A DNA stretch of 5,399 nt from Candidatus Aerophobota bacterium (GTDB lineage Bacteria; Aerophobota; Aerophobia; Aerophobales; B3-G15), in NCBI GenBank assembly GCA_021163905.1, contig JAGGTG010000028.1, forward strand, positions 1-5,399, in the 5' to 3' direction. Below, one piece after another: positions 1 to 5,286 of this stretch. The position numbers and the translations under genes are program-made. Under the pieces are notes generated by a model. That model was not told the DNA's origin and did no database searches. It worked only from the letters and a program-made list of their open reading frames with translations. How positions within the stretch are numbered: the stretch's first letter is position 1; each line of letters opens with the position of its first letter.

Positions 1-464
1 ATTTATAACATAGCTATTGCAACAACGGATCTTTGCATTAACACCTTTAGTTTGGTAGAATAGCTTTGGGGTGAGAGAAGGCTAGAGCTTTTGCCATCTC
101 GTAGGGGACAAAGCTTGTTTGGTCCTTTCTTCTTAAATAGGATTTTTTGAAAAACAAAACAACCAAAATAGCTAACTTTTTTCTATCTTTTTCATTTTTT
201 TCTGATTGAGTCTAATGTAAAGAAGATGAGAAACTACAAAGGATAGCAGTATTATAAGAAGACGACAAAGGTCATTTGAAAGATGGAAGAGAAGATACTA
301 AATCATTTATCTCAAAAAGCTCTAATAGGAAAGTATAGAGGGTTACAATGTGGTGATAAGACTTTTAAAGAGAATAAGTTTTGACATGAGAAATATAGAA
401 CTTTATGCCAAGAATTATGTTGGATCTCCCCTAATGAGATTTTAACTACAAGTTTTGCCGTTCT
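1..464. other. AT-rich leader region with no supportable gene
   Basis: No reading frame here looks like a conserved protein. The longest stretches are an open minus-strand frame from about 297 to 47 without a convincing start or ribosome site, and a 33-codon plus-strand frame at 283-384 with an in-frame stop just upstream and no good Shine-Dalgarno. The plus strand is T-rich around 130-200 and purine-rich from about 220 to 400, which mimics coding bias. It could be a decayed gene or mobile-element remnant, but nothing recognisable remains. A weak hairpin at 106-125 followed by pyrimidines might end transcription of a gene left of the window. Confidence 0.5.
106..134 (+). terminator. possible weak intrinsic terminator
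   Basis: GGAC-AAA at 106-112 can pair with TTT-GTCC at 118-125 around a 5-base loop, with one bulged G at 121. The run TTTCTTCTT follows. The stem is short and the tail is interrupted by C, so this is a weak candidate. It would only make sense for a plus-strand gene ending left of the window, which cannot be seen. Confidence 0.22.
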
Positions 465-492
465 TTGACGTTTAGGGGGTATCCTCTATAAT
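465..492 (+). promoter_or_regulatory. sigma70-type promoter of nth
   Basis: TTGACG (465-470) and a perfect TATAAT (487-492) are separated by 16 bases, 41 bases before the nth start codon. The two hexamers match the bacterial housekeeping consensus at 11 of 12 positions. The predicted transcription start is near 499, giving a leader of about 35 bases. The only ribosome-site candidate in that leader is a weak ATAGG, ending three bases before the ATG. Confidence 0.75.
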
Positions 493-533
493 TAATTTGA
501 GAGCCTATTAAAATTGAAACTAAAGATAGGAAA

Positions 534-1199
534 ATGAAAAATGAGGATATACATAAAGTAATGGAAATACTGAATAAATGGGCCTTAAATGGATTAAACG
601 GTGATGATCCATCTGTTACAAGAATAAGTAGAAAAACTCGTGATCCTTTTAAAGTTCTCATATCCTGTATCCTTAGTTTAAGAACAAAGGATGAGGTAAC
701 TCATAAGGCATCACAAAGGCTTTTTGGTATAGCACCTGATGTTAAGAGTATGGAAAAACTCTCTATATCTCAGATTAAGAAAGCCATATACCCGGTTGGA
801 TTCTACAACAACAAGGCTCAAACGATAGGGAAAATATGTAAGATTTTACTGGAAAAACATCAGGGAAAAGTTCCATCAACATTAGATGAACTTTTATCTT
901 TGCCAGGCGTTGGAAGGAAAACGGCAAATCTCGTTCTAACCCTGGGGTTTGGCAGGCCGGGAATATGTGTTGATACCCATGTTCATCGCATAACCAATAG
1001 GTGGGGATATGTAAATACAAAAAACCCGCTGCAGACAGAACTTACCTTACGGGAAAAGCTTCCCTCTTGTTACTGGATACAATTTAACAGTATTCTGGTA
1101 AAATTTGGACAAAAAATCTGCAGGCCTGTATCGCCTTTTTGTAGTAGGTGTCCAATTAAAGATTTTTGCAGTCGGAATGGGGTCACTAAAAGTAGATAG
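534..1199 (+). CDS. nth: Endonuclease III, [4Fe-4S] DNA glycosylase/AP lyase
   Basis: This enzyme removes oxidised pyrimidines from DNA and nicks the resulting abasic site in base excision repair. The 221-residue protein is complete and close to the usual length (E. coli Nth has 211). The helix-hairpin-helix LPGVGRKTAN is at residues 123-132 and contains the Schiff-base lysine K129; the catalytic aspartate is D147 in VDTHVHR. The iron-sulfur cluster ligands C196, C203, C206 and C212 have the classic C-X6-C-X2-C-X5-C spacing. All these residues sit nine positions after their E. coli counterparts, so the alignment is gap-free across the active site. The position of E. coli Gln41 is Arg50 here (SLRTKD), which I recall as common in thermophile and archaeal-like Nth branches. 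The start is set by the promoter at 465-492, though its ribosome site is weak. The gene ends 10 bases from the convergent glycosyltransferase gene. Confidence 0.95.
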   Translation: MKNEDIHKVMEILNKWALNGLNGDDPSVTRISRKTRDPFKVLISCILSLRTKDEVTHKASQRLFGIAPDVKSMEKLSISQIKKAIYPVGFYNNKAQTIGKICKILLEKHQGKVPSTLDELLSLPGVGRKTANLVLTLGFGRPGICVDTHVHRITNRWGYVNTKNPLQTELTLREKLPSCYWIQFNSILVKFGQKICRPVSPFCSRCPIKDFCSRNGVTKSR

Positions 1200-1211
1200 T
1201 AATCCTACTTT
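1189..1211. terminator. possible bidirectional terminator between nth and the GT4 gene
   Basis: AAAGTAG (1189-1195) and CTACTTT (1205-1211) form a 7-bp stem with a 9-base loop, spanning both stop codons and the whole 10-base gap between the convergent genes. The A/T flanks give a short T-run on either strand. The stem is AT-rich and the U-tracts are poor, so it would be weak. Its symmetric position is the main argument for it. Confidence 0.3.
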
Positions 1212-2193
1212 ATAACCTTAGAACCTTAATGTAAAATAAAATAGCTACTATCCCAAAACCAAGTTCTATTAAAATAAGGGTTAAACTAAGAGCTCTCTCA
1301 CTTATCCCTTTTGATAACCTCATAATAAACTGGCATAGACTAACAGGACCAGAAGGGGGACAGTAGAGCTTTCCGTTTTTGTATACTCCTCCCCATCCTT
1401 TACTCGGGAAATGATTTAACGCTTTAAATAAAAAATCGATAAAATAAGGGATGATTATTATCACTCCTGCAAGTTCAAAATTACCGGTTATAACAGCTGA
1501 TGCAACTATAGCTCCTATACTTAAAGTTCCCACATCTCCAATTAAAACTTTAGCAGGATACCAGTTGTACCTCAATGTTGCAAGAAGTGCTCCAAGAGCA
1601 GATATAAGAACTATAAAGGAGGTTGTTGCTCCTATGAAATAAGCTATAACACTTAAGCACCCAACAGCCACTATTCCCATACCCACCTCAAGTCCATTAA
1701 ATCCAGCCAACATATTCACTGCATTTGCTGCTCCAGTGATTCCTACAGGAACAAGTACAAGGGGATAGAGAAGTCCAAAATCTATCACTCCCACAAATGG
1801 AATATTCATCGCTGTATGTCCTGCCCTGATAGCTACAAGAGGAAAGGAAGCAAAGATTGGAGTTATAGCCTTTATACTTTTTGGTAAAAATATAAGATCA
1901 TCCATTATACCTATAAGTGCAATCATAAGAACAGTTGAGAGAATAGCAAAGATGACCACCAGATTCAAATTCACAACTCGATCAAAAAAGGTCTCTATTG
2001 CAATACTCATAATAACTCCCCCTGCAAAGCCTGCAACCATAACCAACCCACCCATCTCAGCAACTTCTGGTTGCCCAGGTTTGTTAAGATCCTTACCAAC
2101 TATTCTCGCTTTTTTAAGCCGAGGAATGACCTTTGGAAATACAGCAAAGGTTAATAAGAAGGAAACAAAAAAAATTAAAATGCCCACACTCAT
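1210..2193 (-). CDS. GT family 4 GlcNAc-1-phosphate transferase, archaeal/eukaryal GPT-like
   Basis: A polytopic enzyme of the MraY/WecA/DPAGT1 superfamily, which moves a sugar-1-phosphate from a UDP-sugar to a polyprenyl phosphate at the inner membrane face, the first step in making lipid-linked glycans. With the start at 2193 it has 327 residues and about ten hydrophobic segments. Visible motifs are PEVAEMGGL (42-50), the Mg-binding DD pair at 98-99 (GIMDDL), the signature NMLAGFNGLE (160-169), and GD at 219-220. The AGFNGLE form resembles AGINGLE of eukaryotic DPAGT1 and archaeal homologues rather than bacterial MraY or WecA, and the C-terminal VSLCQFIMRLSKGISER stretch also recalls archaeal members. 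A longer frame from 2268 would overlap the LysE gene by 74 bases and lacks a well-placed ribosome site. The ATG at 2193 lies one base after the LysE stop, implying translational coupling. UDP-GlcNAc is the likely donor, but this is inferred. Confidence 0.85.
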   Translation of the reverse strand: MSVGILIFFVSFLLTFAVFPKVIPRLKKARIVGKDLNKPGQPEVAEMGGLVMVAGFAGGVIMSIAIETFFDRVVNLNLVVIFAILSTVLMIALIGIMDDLIFLPKSIKAITPIFASFPLVAIRAGHTAMNIPFVGVIDFGLLYPLVLVPVGITGAANAVNMLAGFNGLEVGMGIVAVGCLSVIAYFIGATTSFIVLISALGALLATLRYNWYPAKVLIGDVGTLSIGAIVASAVITGNFELAGVIIIIPYFIDFLFKALNHFPSKGWGGVYKNGKLYCPPSGPVSLCQFIMRLSKGISERALSLTLILIELGFGIVAILFYIKVLRL

Positions 2194-2194
2194 A

Positions 2195-2809
2195 TTAAAC
2201 CATCCATTTAAAAGAAGAAATGATAAACCATATTCCAAAACCAAAAAGCATACCACTGGATATCCCATACAGAATCAGCTGTATTTTCTCTCCCCAGACT
2301 CTCTTTGAATGATGAACTCCATAAGAAACTACTGAGTACCATACAAGATCACATAGCCAGTGAACAATTCCAAAAAGAGCAAAACCTAAAATGCCAAAGA
2401 CTACAGATTTCATAATCAGAGCAGCTCCTACTGTAGCCCACCATAAAATAAAATAAGGGTTAAAAAGACTGGTAATAGCTCCTGCTACAGTAGCTGTTGA
2501 GGAAGGATCAGTATCCTTTATCTTAGTTGTATTGTTTTTTAAGTTAAATATTCCTCTCCCCATATAAATTAAAACTATTCCTCCTACAAGTCCAAGAAAA
2601 ATTTTAACCGATTGATTTTGAAAAAAACTGTAAAATCCAAAATAAATAAGAAGCATAATAGGAACCTCTACAATAGCATGGCCGATAGCGATAAAGGGAC
2701 CGGCAAACTTGGATTTCCAACCTCTTGCCACCGTGGCAGCAAATACAGGTCCTGGCATCATGACTCCCGATAAAGATATTCCCGCAACTGTGAGCAAAAA
2801 TAAACCCAA
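2195..2809 (-). CDS. LysE/RhtB-family translocator with TTG start
   Basis: A 204-residue membrane protein with about six hydrophobic segments, the usual size and topology of LysE/RhtB exporters, which expel amino acids or related small metabolites using the proton gradient. The N-terminal helix carries the family hallmark MMPGPVFA (17-24). The second half opens with SLFNPYFILWWATVG (114-128), equivalent to the conserved NP motif after the central loop. The hydrophilic loop at 90-107 (NTTKIKDTDPSS) separates the two halves. The start codon is TTG: a strong purine-rich ribosome site lies 7 bases upstream, and the nearest Met codons (17, 18) would remove the first helix. It heads a two-gene operon and its stop is one base from the GT4 start. 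Substrate unknown; with a lipid-linked sugar enzyme as partner, amino-acid export is only the family default. Confidence 0.85.
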   Translation of the reverse strand: MGLFLLTVAGISLSGVMMPGPVFAATVARGWKSKFAGPFIAIGHAIVEVPIMLLIYFGFYSFFQNQSVKIFLGLVGGIVLIYMGRGIFNLKNNTTKIKDTDPSSTATVAGAITSLFNPYFILWWATVGAALIMKSVVFGILGFALFGIVHWLCDLVWYSVVSYGVHHSKRVWGEKIQLILYGISSGMLFGFGIWFIISSFKWMV

Positions 2810-2816
2810 CTTTTAA

Positions 2817-2827
2817 CTCCCTCTTCC
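2817..2827 (-). promoter_or_regulatory. ribosome binding site that fixes the TTG start of the LysE gene
   Basis: On the minus strand this reads GGAAGAGGGAG and ends 7 bases before the TTG at 2809-2807. It is the only good Shine-Dalgarno in the area and is placed correctly for TTG, not for any ATG in the same frame. Confidence 0.7.
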
Positions 2828-2841
2828 TTAAATTTTTATTC

Positions 2842-2869
2842 ACTATACTTATACTGACGGTAATGTCAA
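2842..2869 (-). promoter_or_regulatory. sigma70-type promoter of the LysE-GT4 operon
   Basis: On the minus strand, TTGACA (2869-2864) and TATAGT (2847-2842) are 16 bases apart, 33 bases upstream of the TTG start. The expected transcription start lies near 2835, leaving a leader of about 25 bases that contains the ribosome site. Just upstream of the -35 lies the conserved block at 2879-2896. Confidence 0.75.
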
Positions 2870-2878
2870 TACAGATAA

Positions 2879-2896
2879 CTCCAGTTTCGGGAAAAA
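2879..2896 (-). promoter_or_regulatory. conserved upstream promoter block, copy 1 (LysE operon)
   Basis: On the minus strand it reads TTTTTCCCGAAACTGGAG and lies 9 bases upstream of the TTGACA box. Apart from one extra C it is identical to 5259-5275, which sits upstream of the SDR gene's TTGACA. Such placement suits an activator or repressor site, an alpha-subunit-contacted UP region, or a dispersed repeat that supplies promoters. Confidence 0.55.
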
Positions 2897-2939
2897 TCCT
2901 ATAATTCTTTGCTGCCCGCCGGGTGTGTTTTTCATAATT

Positions 2940-3003
2940 GGTTTGCCGGTTGTTCGGTTAGTCAGTTGTCTGGTTTGTCGGTTTGTCAGTTGATCAGTTA
3001 ATG
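2940..3003 (+). repeat. degenerate G/T-rich tandem repeat, period 8
   Basis: Eight consecutive octamers run without a gap: ggtttgcc, ggttgttc, ggttagtc, agttgtct, ggtttgtc, ggtttgtc, agttgatc, agttaatg. The consensus is (G/A)GTT-nGTC. Two weaker units (cgtagatg, cgttcaag) may continue to 3019. The tract lies upstream of the LysE promoter and reads as the opposite strand composition to the A/C-rich tract that follows. No open frame is maintained through it. Confidence 0.75.
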
Positions 3004-3024
3004 CGTAGATGCGTTCAAGCTTTC

Positions 3025-3184
3025 AACCAAACAAACTAAATGAACCAAAGTAACCAAACACACCAAATAGACGAGACAGACGAAAAGGACGAGATAGACC
3101 CAACGACTCAATGACCCTGTTAACCAAACACACCAAATCAACCAAAGTAACTAAATACACCAAACAGACCAGACAGAGGAGGTG
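3025..3184 (+). repeat. degenerate A/C-rich tandem repeat, period 9
   Basis: The tract splits into nonamers such as aaccaaaca (3025, 3052, 3122), aactaaatg, aaccaaagt (3043, 3140), caccaaata, gacgagaca, gacgaaaag and gaccagaca, with consensus (A/C/G)ACCAAAnn. Nine units run in register from 3025 to 3105. Two 8-base units (3106-3121) shift the phase by two bases, and seven more nonamers run from 3122 to 3184. The pair aaccaaaca-caccaaat occurs at 3052 and again at 3122, suggesting block duplication within the array. The last units grade into the G-rich stretch before the alcohol dehydrogenase promoter. It has stops in several frames and no start, so it is not coding. Confidence 0.8.
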
Positions 3185-3195
3185 GAGGGGTTAAT

Positions 3196-3224
3196 TTGAC
3201 ATTTTGTTGGCCCTATATTATAAC
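3196..3224 (+). promoter_or_regulatory. sigma70-type promoter of the alcohol dehydrogenase gene
   Basis: TTGACA (3196-3201) and TATAAC (3219-3224) are exactly 17 bases apart, 35 bases upstream of the ATG at 3260. The repeat array ends about 11 bases before the -35 box. A GGAG ribosome site at 3245-3248 lies 11 bases before the ATG. Confidence 0.75.
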
Positions 3225-3259
3225 TTTTTAACAAATTAGCAAAAGGAGCAAAAGTAAAA

Positions 3260-4288
3260 ATGAAAGCAATGGTACTTAAAAAAATATCACCAATTGAGGA
3301 AGAACCATTGGAGATGGTTGATTTGCCAGTTCCAGGTCCGGGACAGGGAGAAATCCTGGTAAAAGTTTTAGCCTGTGGAGTGTGCCATACTGAACTTGAT
3401 GAAATCGAGGGAAGACTCAAGCCAAAACTTCCGATAATTCTTGGCCATGAGATTGTTGGAAAAGTGGAAAAATTAGGATCGAGGGTGAGTAAGTTTAAAA
3501 TAGGGGATCGGGTGGGAATTGCCTGGATTCATTCTGCCTGTGGAAAATGCAGCTTCTGCAGAGAAGGGAGGGAGAATCTATGCACCAGGTTTCAGGCAAC
3601 AGGTTGTGATGCTGATGGTGGTTACGCTGAGTTTACGACTGTTTCAGAGGACTTTGCCTATCCTATTCCTGAGAGATTTTCCAGCTCTCAGGCAGCTCCT
3701 CTTTTATGTGCCGGGGCAATTGGGTATAGGGCTTTAAGATTGAGCGGACTTCAGGACGGTCAGATTCTTGGTCTTTACGGATTTGGAGCATCAGCTCATA
3801 TTGTGATTCAGATAGTTAAATACAGATATCCAAATTCCAGGGTCTTTGTTTTTACCAGACCTCATCAAAAAGAACACCAAAACTTGGCTAAAAAACTGGG
3901 TGCTGATTGGGTTGGGGCAACTGGAGATACTCCGCCACAGAAAATTAACTGTGCAATTGATTTTACTCCTGCCTGGAGACCAATAGTTGAGGCATTAAGA
4001 GTTCTGGAGAAGGGAGGAAGAGTTGTTATAAATGCAATTAGAAAAGAGGAAAAAGATAAAGAATTCCTTTTGAAGTTGAGTTATCCAGAACACATCTGGC
4101 TGGAAAAGGAGATAAAAAGTGTTGCCAATATTACCAGAAAAGACGCCAGCGAGTTTTTACCTTTAGCGGCAGAAATTCCTATTCTCCCCCAGGTTCAGGA
4201 GTTTAAACTGGAAGAGGCTAACAGGGCCTTAATTTTACTTAAACAGGGGAAGATACAGGGAGCAGGTGTTCTTCGAATATCTGATTAA
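3260..4288 (+). CDS. Zinc-dependent alcohol dehydrogenase (MDR superfamily)
   Basis: A soluble medium-chain dehydrogenase interconverting an alcohol and an aldehyde or ketone with a nicotinamide cofactor. The 342-residue protein has the full GroES-like N-terminal domain: catalytic zinc ligands C42 (GVCHTEL), H63 (LGHE) and C150, and structural zinc ligands C94, C97, C100 and C108 in the usual C-X2-C-X2-C-X7-C lobe. The Rossmann domain begins at GLYGFGASAH (171-180), where the third glycine of GxGxxG is alanine; the second strand ends in VFVFTR (195-200), whose Arg could favour NADP, though this is uncertain. The pattern recalls the AdhA/cinnamyl-alcohol-dehydrogenase-like subgroup, where such a loop is usual. 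It is monocistronic with its own promoter and converges on hpt. The physiological substrate cannot be read from the sequence. Confidence 0.9.
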   Translation: MKAMVLKKISPIEEEPLEMVDLPVPGPGQGEILVKVLACGVCHTELDEIEGRLKPKLPIILGHEIVGKVEKLGSRVSKFKIGDRVGIAWIHSACGKCSFCREGRENLCTRFQATGCDADGGYAEFTTVSEDFAYPIPERFSSSQAAPLLCAGAIGYRALRLSGLQDGQILGLYGFGASAHIVIQIVKYRYPNSRVFVFTRPHQKEHQNLAKKLGADWVGATGDTPPQKINCAIDFTPAWRPIVEALRVLEKGGRVVINAIRKEEKDKEFLLKLSYPEHIWLEKEIKSVANITRKDASEFLPLAAEIPILPQVQEFKLEEANRALILLKQGKIQGAGVLRISD

Positions 4289-4351
4289 AGATTATTCTTT
4301 TATCTGTATCTGTATATTATCTTTAAGAGGATCCTTTTACATTTAGGTTTT

Positions 4352-4936
4352 TTATAGGTTGGTGGGAGGTAAATTTTTTTCATCGATTACTGCAACATAA
4401 GGTAGATCACGAAAAAGATTGTTCCAGTCAAGTCCATACCCCACCACGAATAAATCTTCTATTTCAAAACAACGATAATCTGCTTTTATCTTAACTACTC
4501 GCCTTGAAGGTTTATCCAGAAAGACACAGGTTTTCACTCCCATGGGGTTAAATCGGGAAAGATGAAACTTAGCAAAGGAAAGGGTGCGTCCAGTATCTAA
4601 AATGTCATCAACCAGAAGAACCCATTTTCCTTCCAGGGGTGTGGTAATATCTCTGTCCAGCTTAACTTTTCCCGAAGAGGTAGTGGAGGAGCCGTAGCTT
4701 GAGAGTATCATAAAGTCAATATAGGGGTGAATATCATGGATATAGAGAAGTTTTACAAGATCAGAAAAAAACATAAAACTGCCCTTAAGTATCCCAACAA
4801 TAACCATTTCCTTCCCCCGGTAATCCCGGGCAATTTCAACTGCCATCTCTCCCATTCTTCTTTTTACCTCAAGCTCGGTGAAAAGGATCCTCTTGAAGTA
4901 TTTTTTCTCAGGTAAACTGGCGCTTCTCCTGAGCAT
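4352..4936 (-). CDS. hpt: Hypoxanthine (guanine) phosphoribosyltransferase
   Basis: A cytoplasmic purine-salvage enzyme that joins hypoxanthine or guanine to PRPP, giving IMP or GMP. The 194-residue protein is slightly longer than typical bacterial Hpt (about 180). It shows GILKGSFMFFSDL (48-60), the flexible-loop SSYGSST (79-85), the PRPP-binding VLLVDDILDTGRTL (106-119) with the acidic DD pair and TGRT phosphate loop, the purine-binding FVVGYGLD segment (163-170), and the terminal RDLPYVAVI (176-184). All key elements are present. The start is supported by AGGAGAG a few bases upstream of the ATG; the residues before about position 14 are extra relative to the core fold. It is separately promoted and converges on the alcohol dehydrogenase gene with a 63-base gap. 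In many bacteria hpt neighbours tilS or ftsH; here it does not. Confidence 0.95.
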   Translation of the reverse strand: MLRRSASLPEKKYFKRILFTELEVKRRMGEMAVEIARDYRGKEMVIVGILKGSFMFFSDLVKLLYIHDIHPYIDFMILSSYGSSTTSSGKVKLDRDITTPLEGKWVLLVDDILDTGRTLSFAKFHLSRFNPMGVKTCVFLDKPSRRVVKIKADYRCFEIEDLFVVGYGLDWNNLFRDLPYVAVIDEKNLPPTNL

Positions 4937-4955
4937 GCTCTCTCCTTTTTTGGAA

Positions 4956-4986
4956 ATTATACTACTACACAGAACTAAAGTGTCAA
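4956..4986 (-). promoter_or_regulatory. sigma70-type promoter of hpt
   Basis: On the minus strand a perfect TTGACA (4986-4981) and a perfect TATAAT (4961-4956) are 19 bases apart, 19 bases before the hpt ATG. A 19-base spacer is long, so an alternative -10 TAGTAT with a 16-base spacer is possible. The predicted transcript starts near 4950 and holds little beyond the ribosome site. Confidence 0.6.
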
Positions 4987-4990
4987 TTTC

Positions 4991-5013
4991 AGATCCTCAC
5001 CGAAGTTGGGAAA
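4991..5013 (-). promoter_or_regulatory. conserved upstream promoter block, diverged copy (hpt)
   Basis: On the minus strand TTTCCC, an AACTTCGG segment, then GAGGATCTG precede the hpt TTGACA. Aligned to the LysE and SDR blocks (TTTCC, GAAACTGGAG, ATC), it keeps TTTCCC, AA-CT, GG, GAG and ATCTG in order with small indels, and at a similar distance from the -35. It is much weaker than the other two copies and could be chance. Confidence 0.3.
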
Positions 5014-5046
5014 TTTGTAACACAGATAAAACTTATAAGCCTAAAA

Positions 5047-5218
5047 GGAAAGGTGTATTCCCTGAGCTGAACTTGCGAGGAATCTTAAAGAAAATCCGAC
5101 AAGCAGAGGGAAAAGGTGAGCTTTTGTTTGAGGCGAAGCCGAGTTAAGCGAGCCTCCCGTAGCGAGCCGTAAGTTTTCTAAGATGACGAGCACGTGAAGA
5201 GAAGGGAATCACCTTTCC
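5047..5218. repeat. 172-base inverted-repeat element between hpt and the SDR gene
   Basis: The left arm GGAAAGGTGTATTCCCT (5047-5063) pairs with the right arm AGGGAATCACCTTTCC (5203-5218) over 16 base pairs with a single bulged T at 5056. Inside are a GAGGC/GCCTC stem (5130-5134 with 5152-5156), an AAAAG/CTTTT hairpin (about 5111-5125), a partial third copy GGGAAAAGGTG near 5108, and a three-unit repeat built on GCGAGCC. The element lies between two divergent promoters and in neither leader, so a cis-acting riboswitch is unlikely. A MITE-like relic or an independently transcribed structured RNA are the alternatives. No clear target-site duplication is visible. Confidence 0.6.
5132..5174 (+). 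repeat. three-unit degenerate tandem repeat, about 14 bases
   Basis: GCGAAGCC (5133-5140), AGCGAGCC (5147-5154) and AGCGAGCC (5161-5168) recur every 14-15 bases. It is markedly richer in G and C than its surroundings and lies at the centre of the inverted-repeat element, where it can form alternative short stems such as GGC-GAA-GCC. Confidence 0.5.
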
Positions 5219-5258
5219 CTTAAGATAAGGTATATGCACCCAGGCTGTCTAACAAGAA

Positions 5259-5275
5259 TTTTTCCGAAACTGGAG
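5259..5275 (+). promoter_or_regulatory. conserved upstream promoter block, copy 2 (SDR gene)
   Basis: TTTTTCCGAAACTGGAG lies 11 bases upstream of the SDR gene's TTGACA. It is identical, except for one missing C, to the minus-strand block at 2879-2896 upstream of the LysE operon. Similarity resumes at TATTGACATT, so the shared unit includes the -35 region but not the -10. Confidence 0.55.
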
Positions 5276-5286
5276 TATCCTCATTA

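Noticed and set aside
33..61. TTGCAT-17-TAGAAT promoter-like pair
   Set aside because: The -35 matches only three of six positions and no gene follows.
47..297. Minus-strand open frame of about 83 codons ending ...FSHPKAILPN
   Set aside because: No plausible start with a ribosome site (the only ATG leaves 16 residues), low-complexity N-terminal half rich in K, L and F, no recognisable family.
283..384. Plus-strand 33-codon frame beginning MEEKILNHLSQ
   Set aside because: In-frame stop one codon upstream, poor ribosome site, no similarity I recognise; the purine-rich strand makes such frames likely by chance.
424..443. ATCTC/GAGAT hairpin followed by TTTT upstream of nth
   Set aside because: Five AT-rich base pairs and a tail of four T are too weak, and no upstream gene is visible for it to end.
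2940..3184. CRISPR array
   Set aside because: Units are 8-9 bases and contiguous with no spacers, unlike CRISPR repeats of about 23-37 bases separated by unique spacers.
3122..3192. Open frame through the nonamer array giving a Thr-Lys-X repeat peptide
   Set aside because: It lacks a start codon, is broken by stops in the first half of the array, and follows trivially from a period divisible by three.
4286..4325. TAAAGAT/ATCTTTA pairing after the alcohol dehydrogenase gene as a shared terminator with hpt
   Set aside because: Seven AT-rich pairs around a 26-base loop and no U-tract on either strand; not convincing as an intrinsic terminator.
4878..5147. 89-codon plus-strand frame overlapping hpt and the inverted-repeat element
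   Set aside because: It starts inside hpt on the opposite strand, has no ribosome site, and its C-terminal half is read from the structured repeat element.
5047..5218. Riboswitch controlling the SDR or hpt gene
   Set aside because: The element lies upstream of both promoters, so neither predicted transcript contains it, and I recognise no known riboswitch core.
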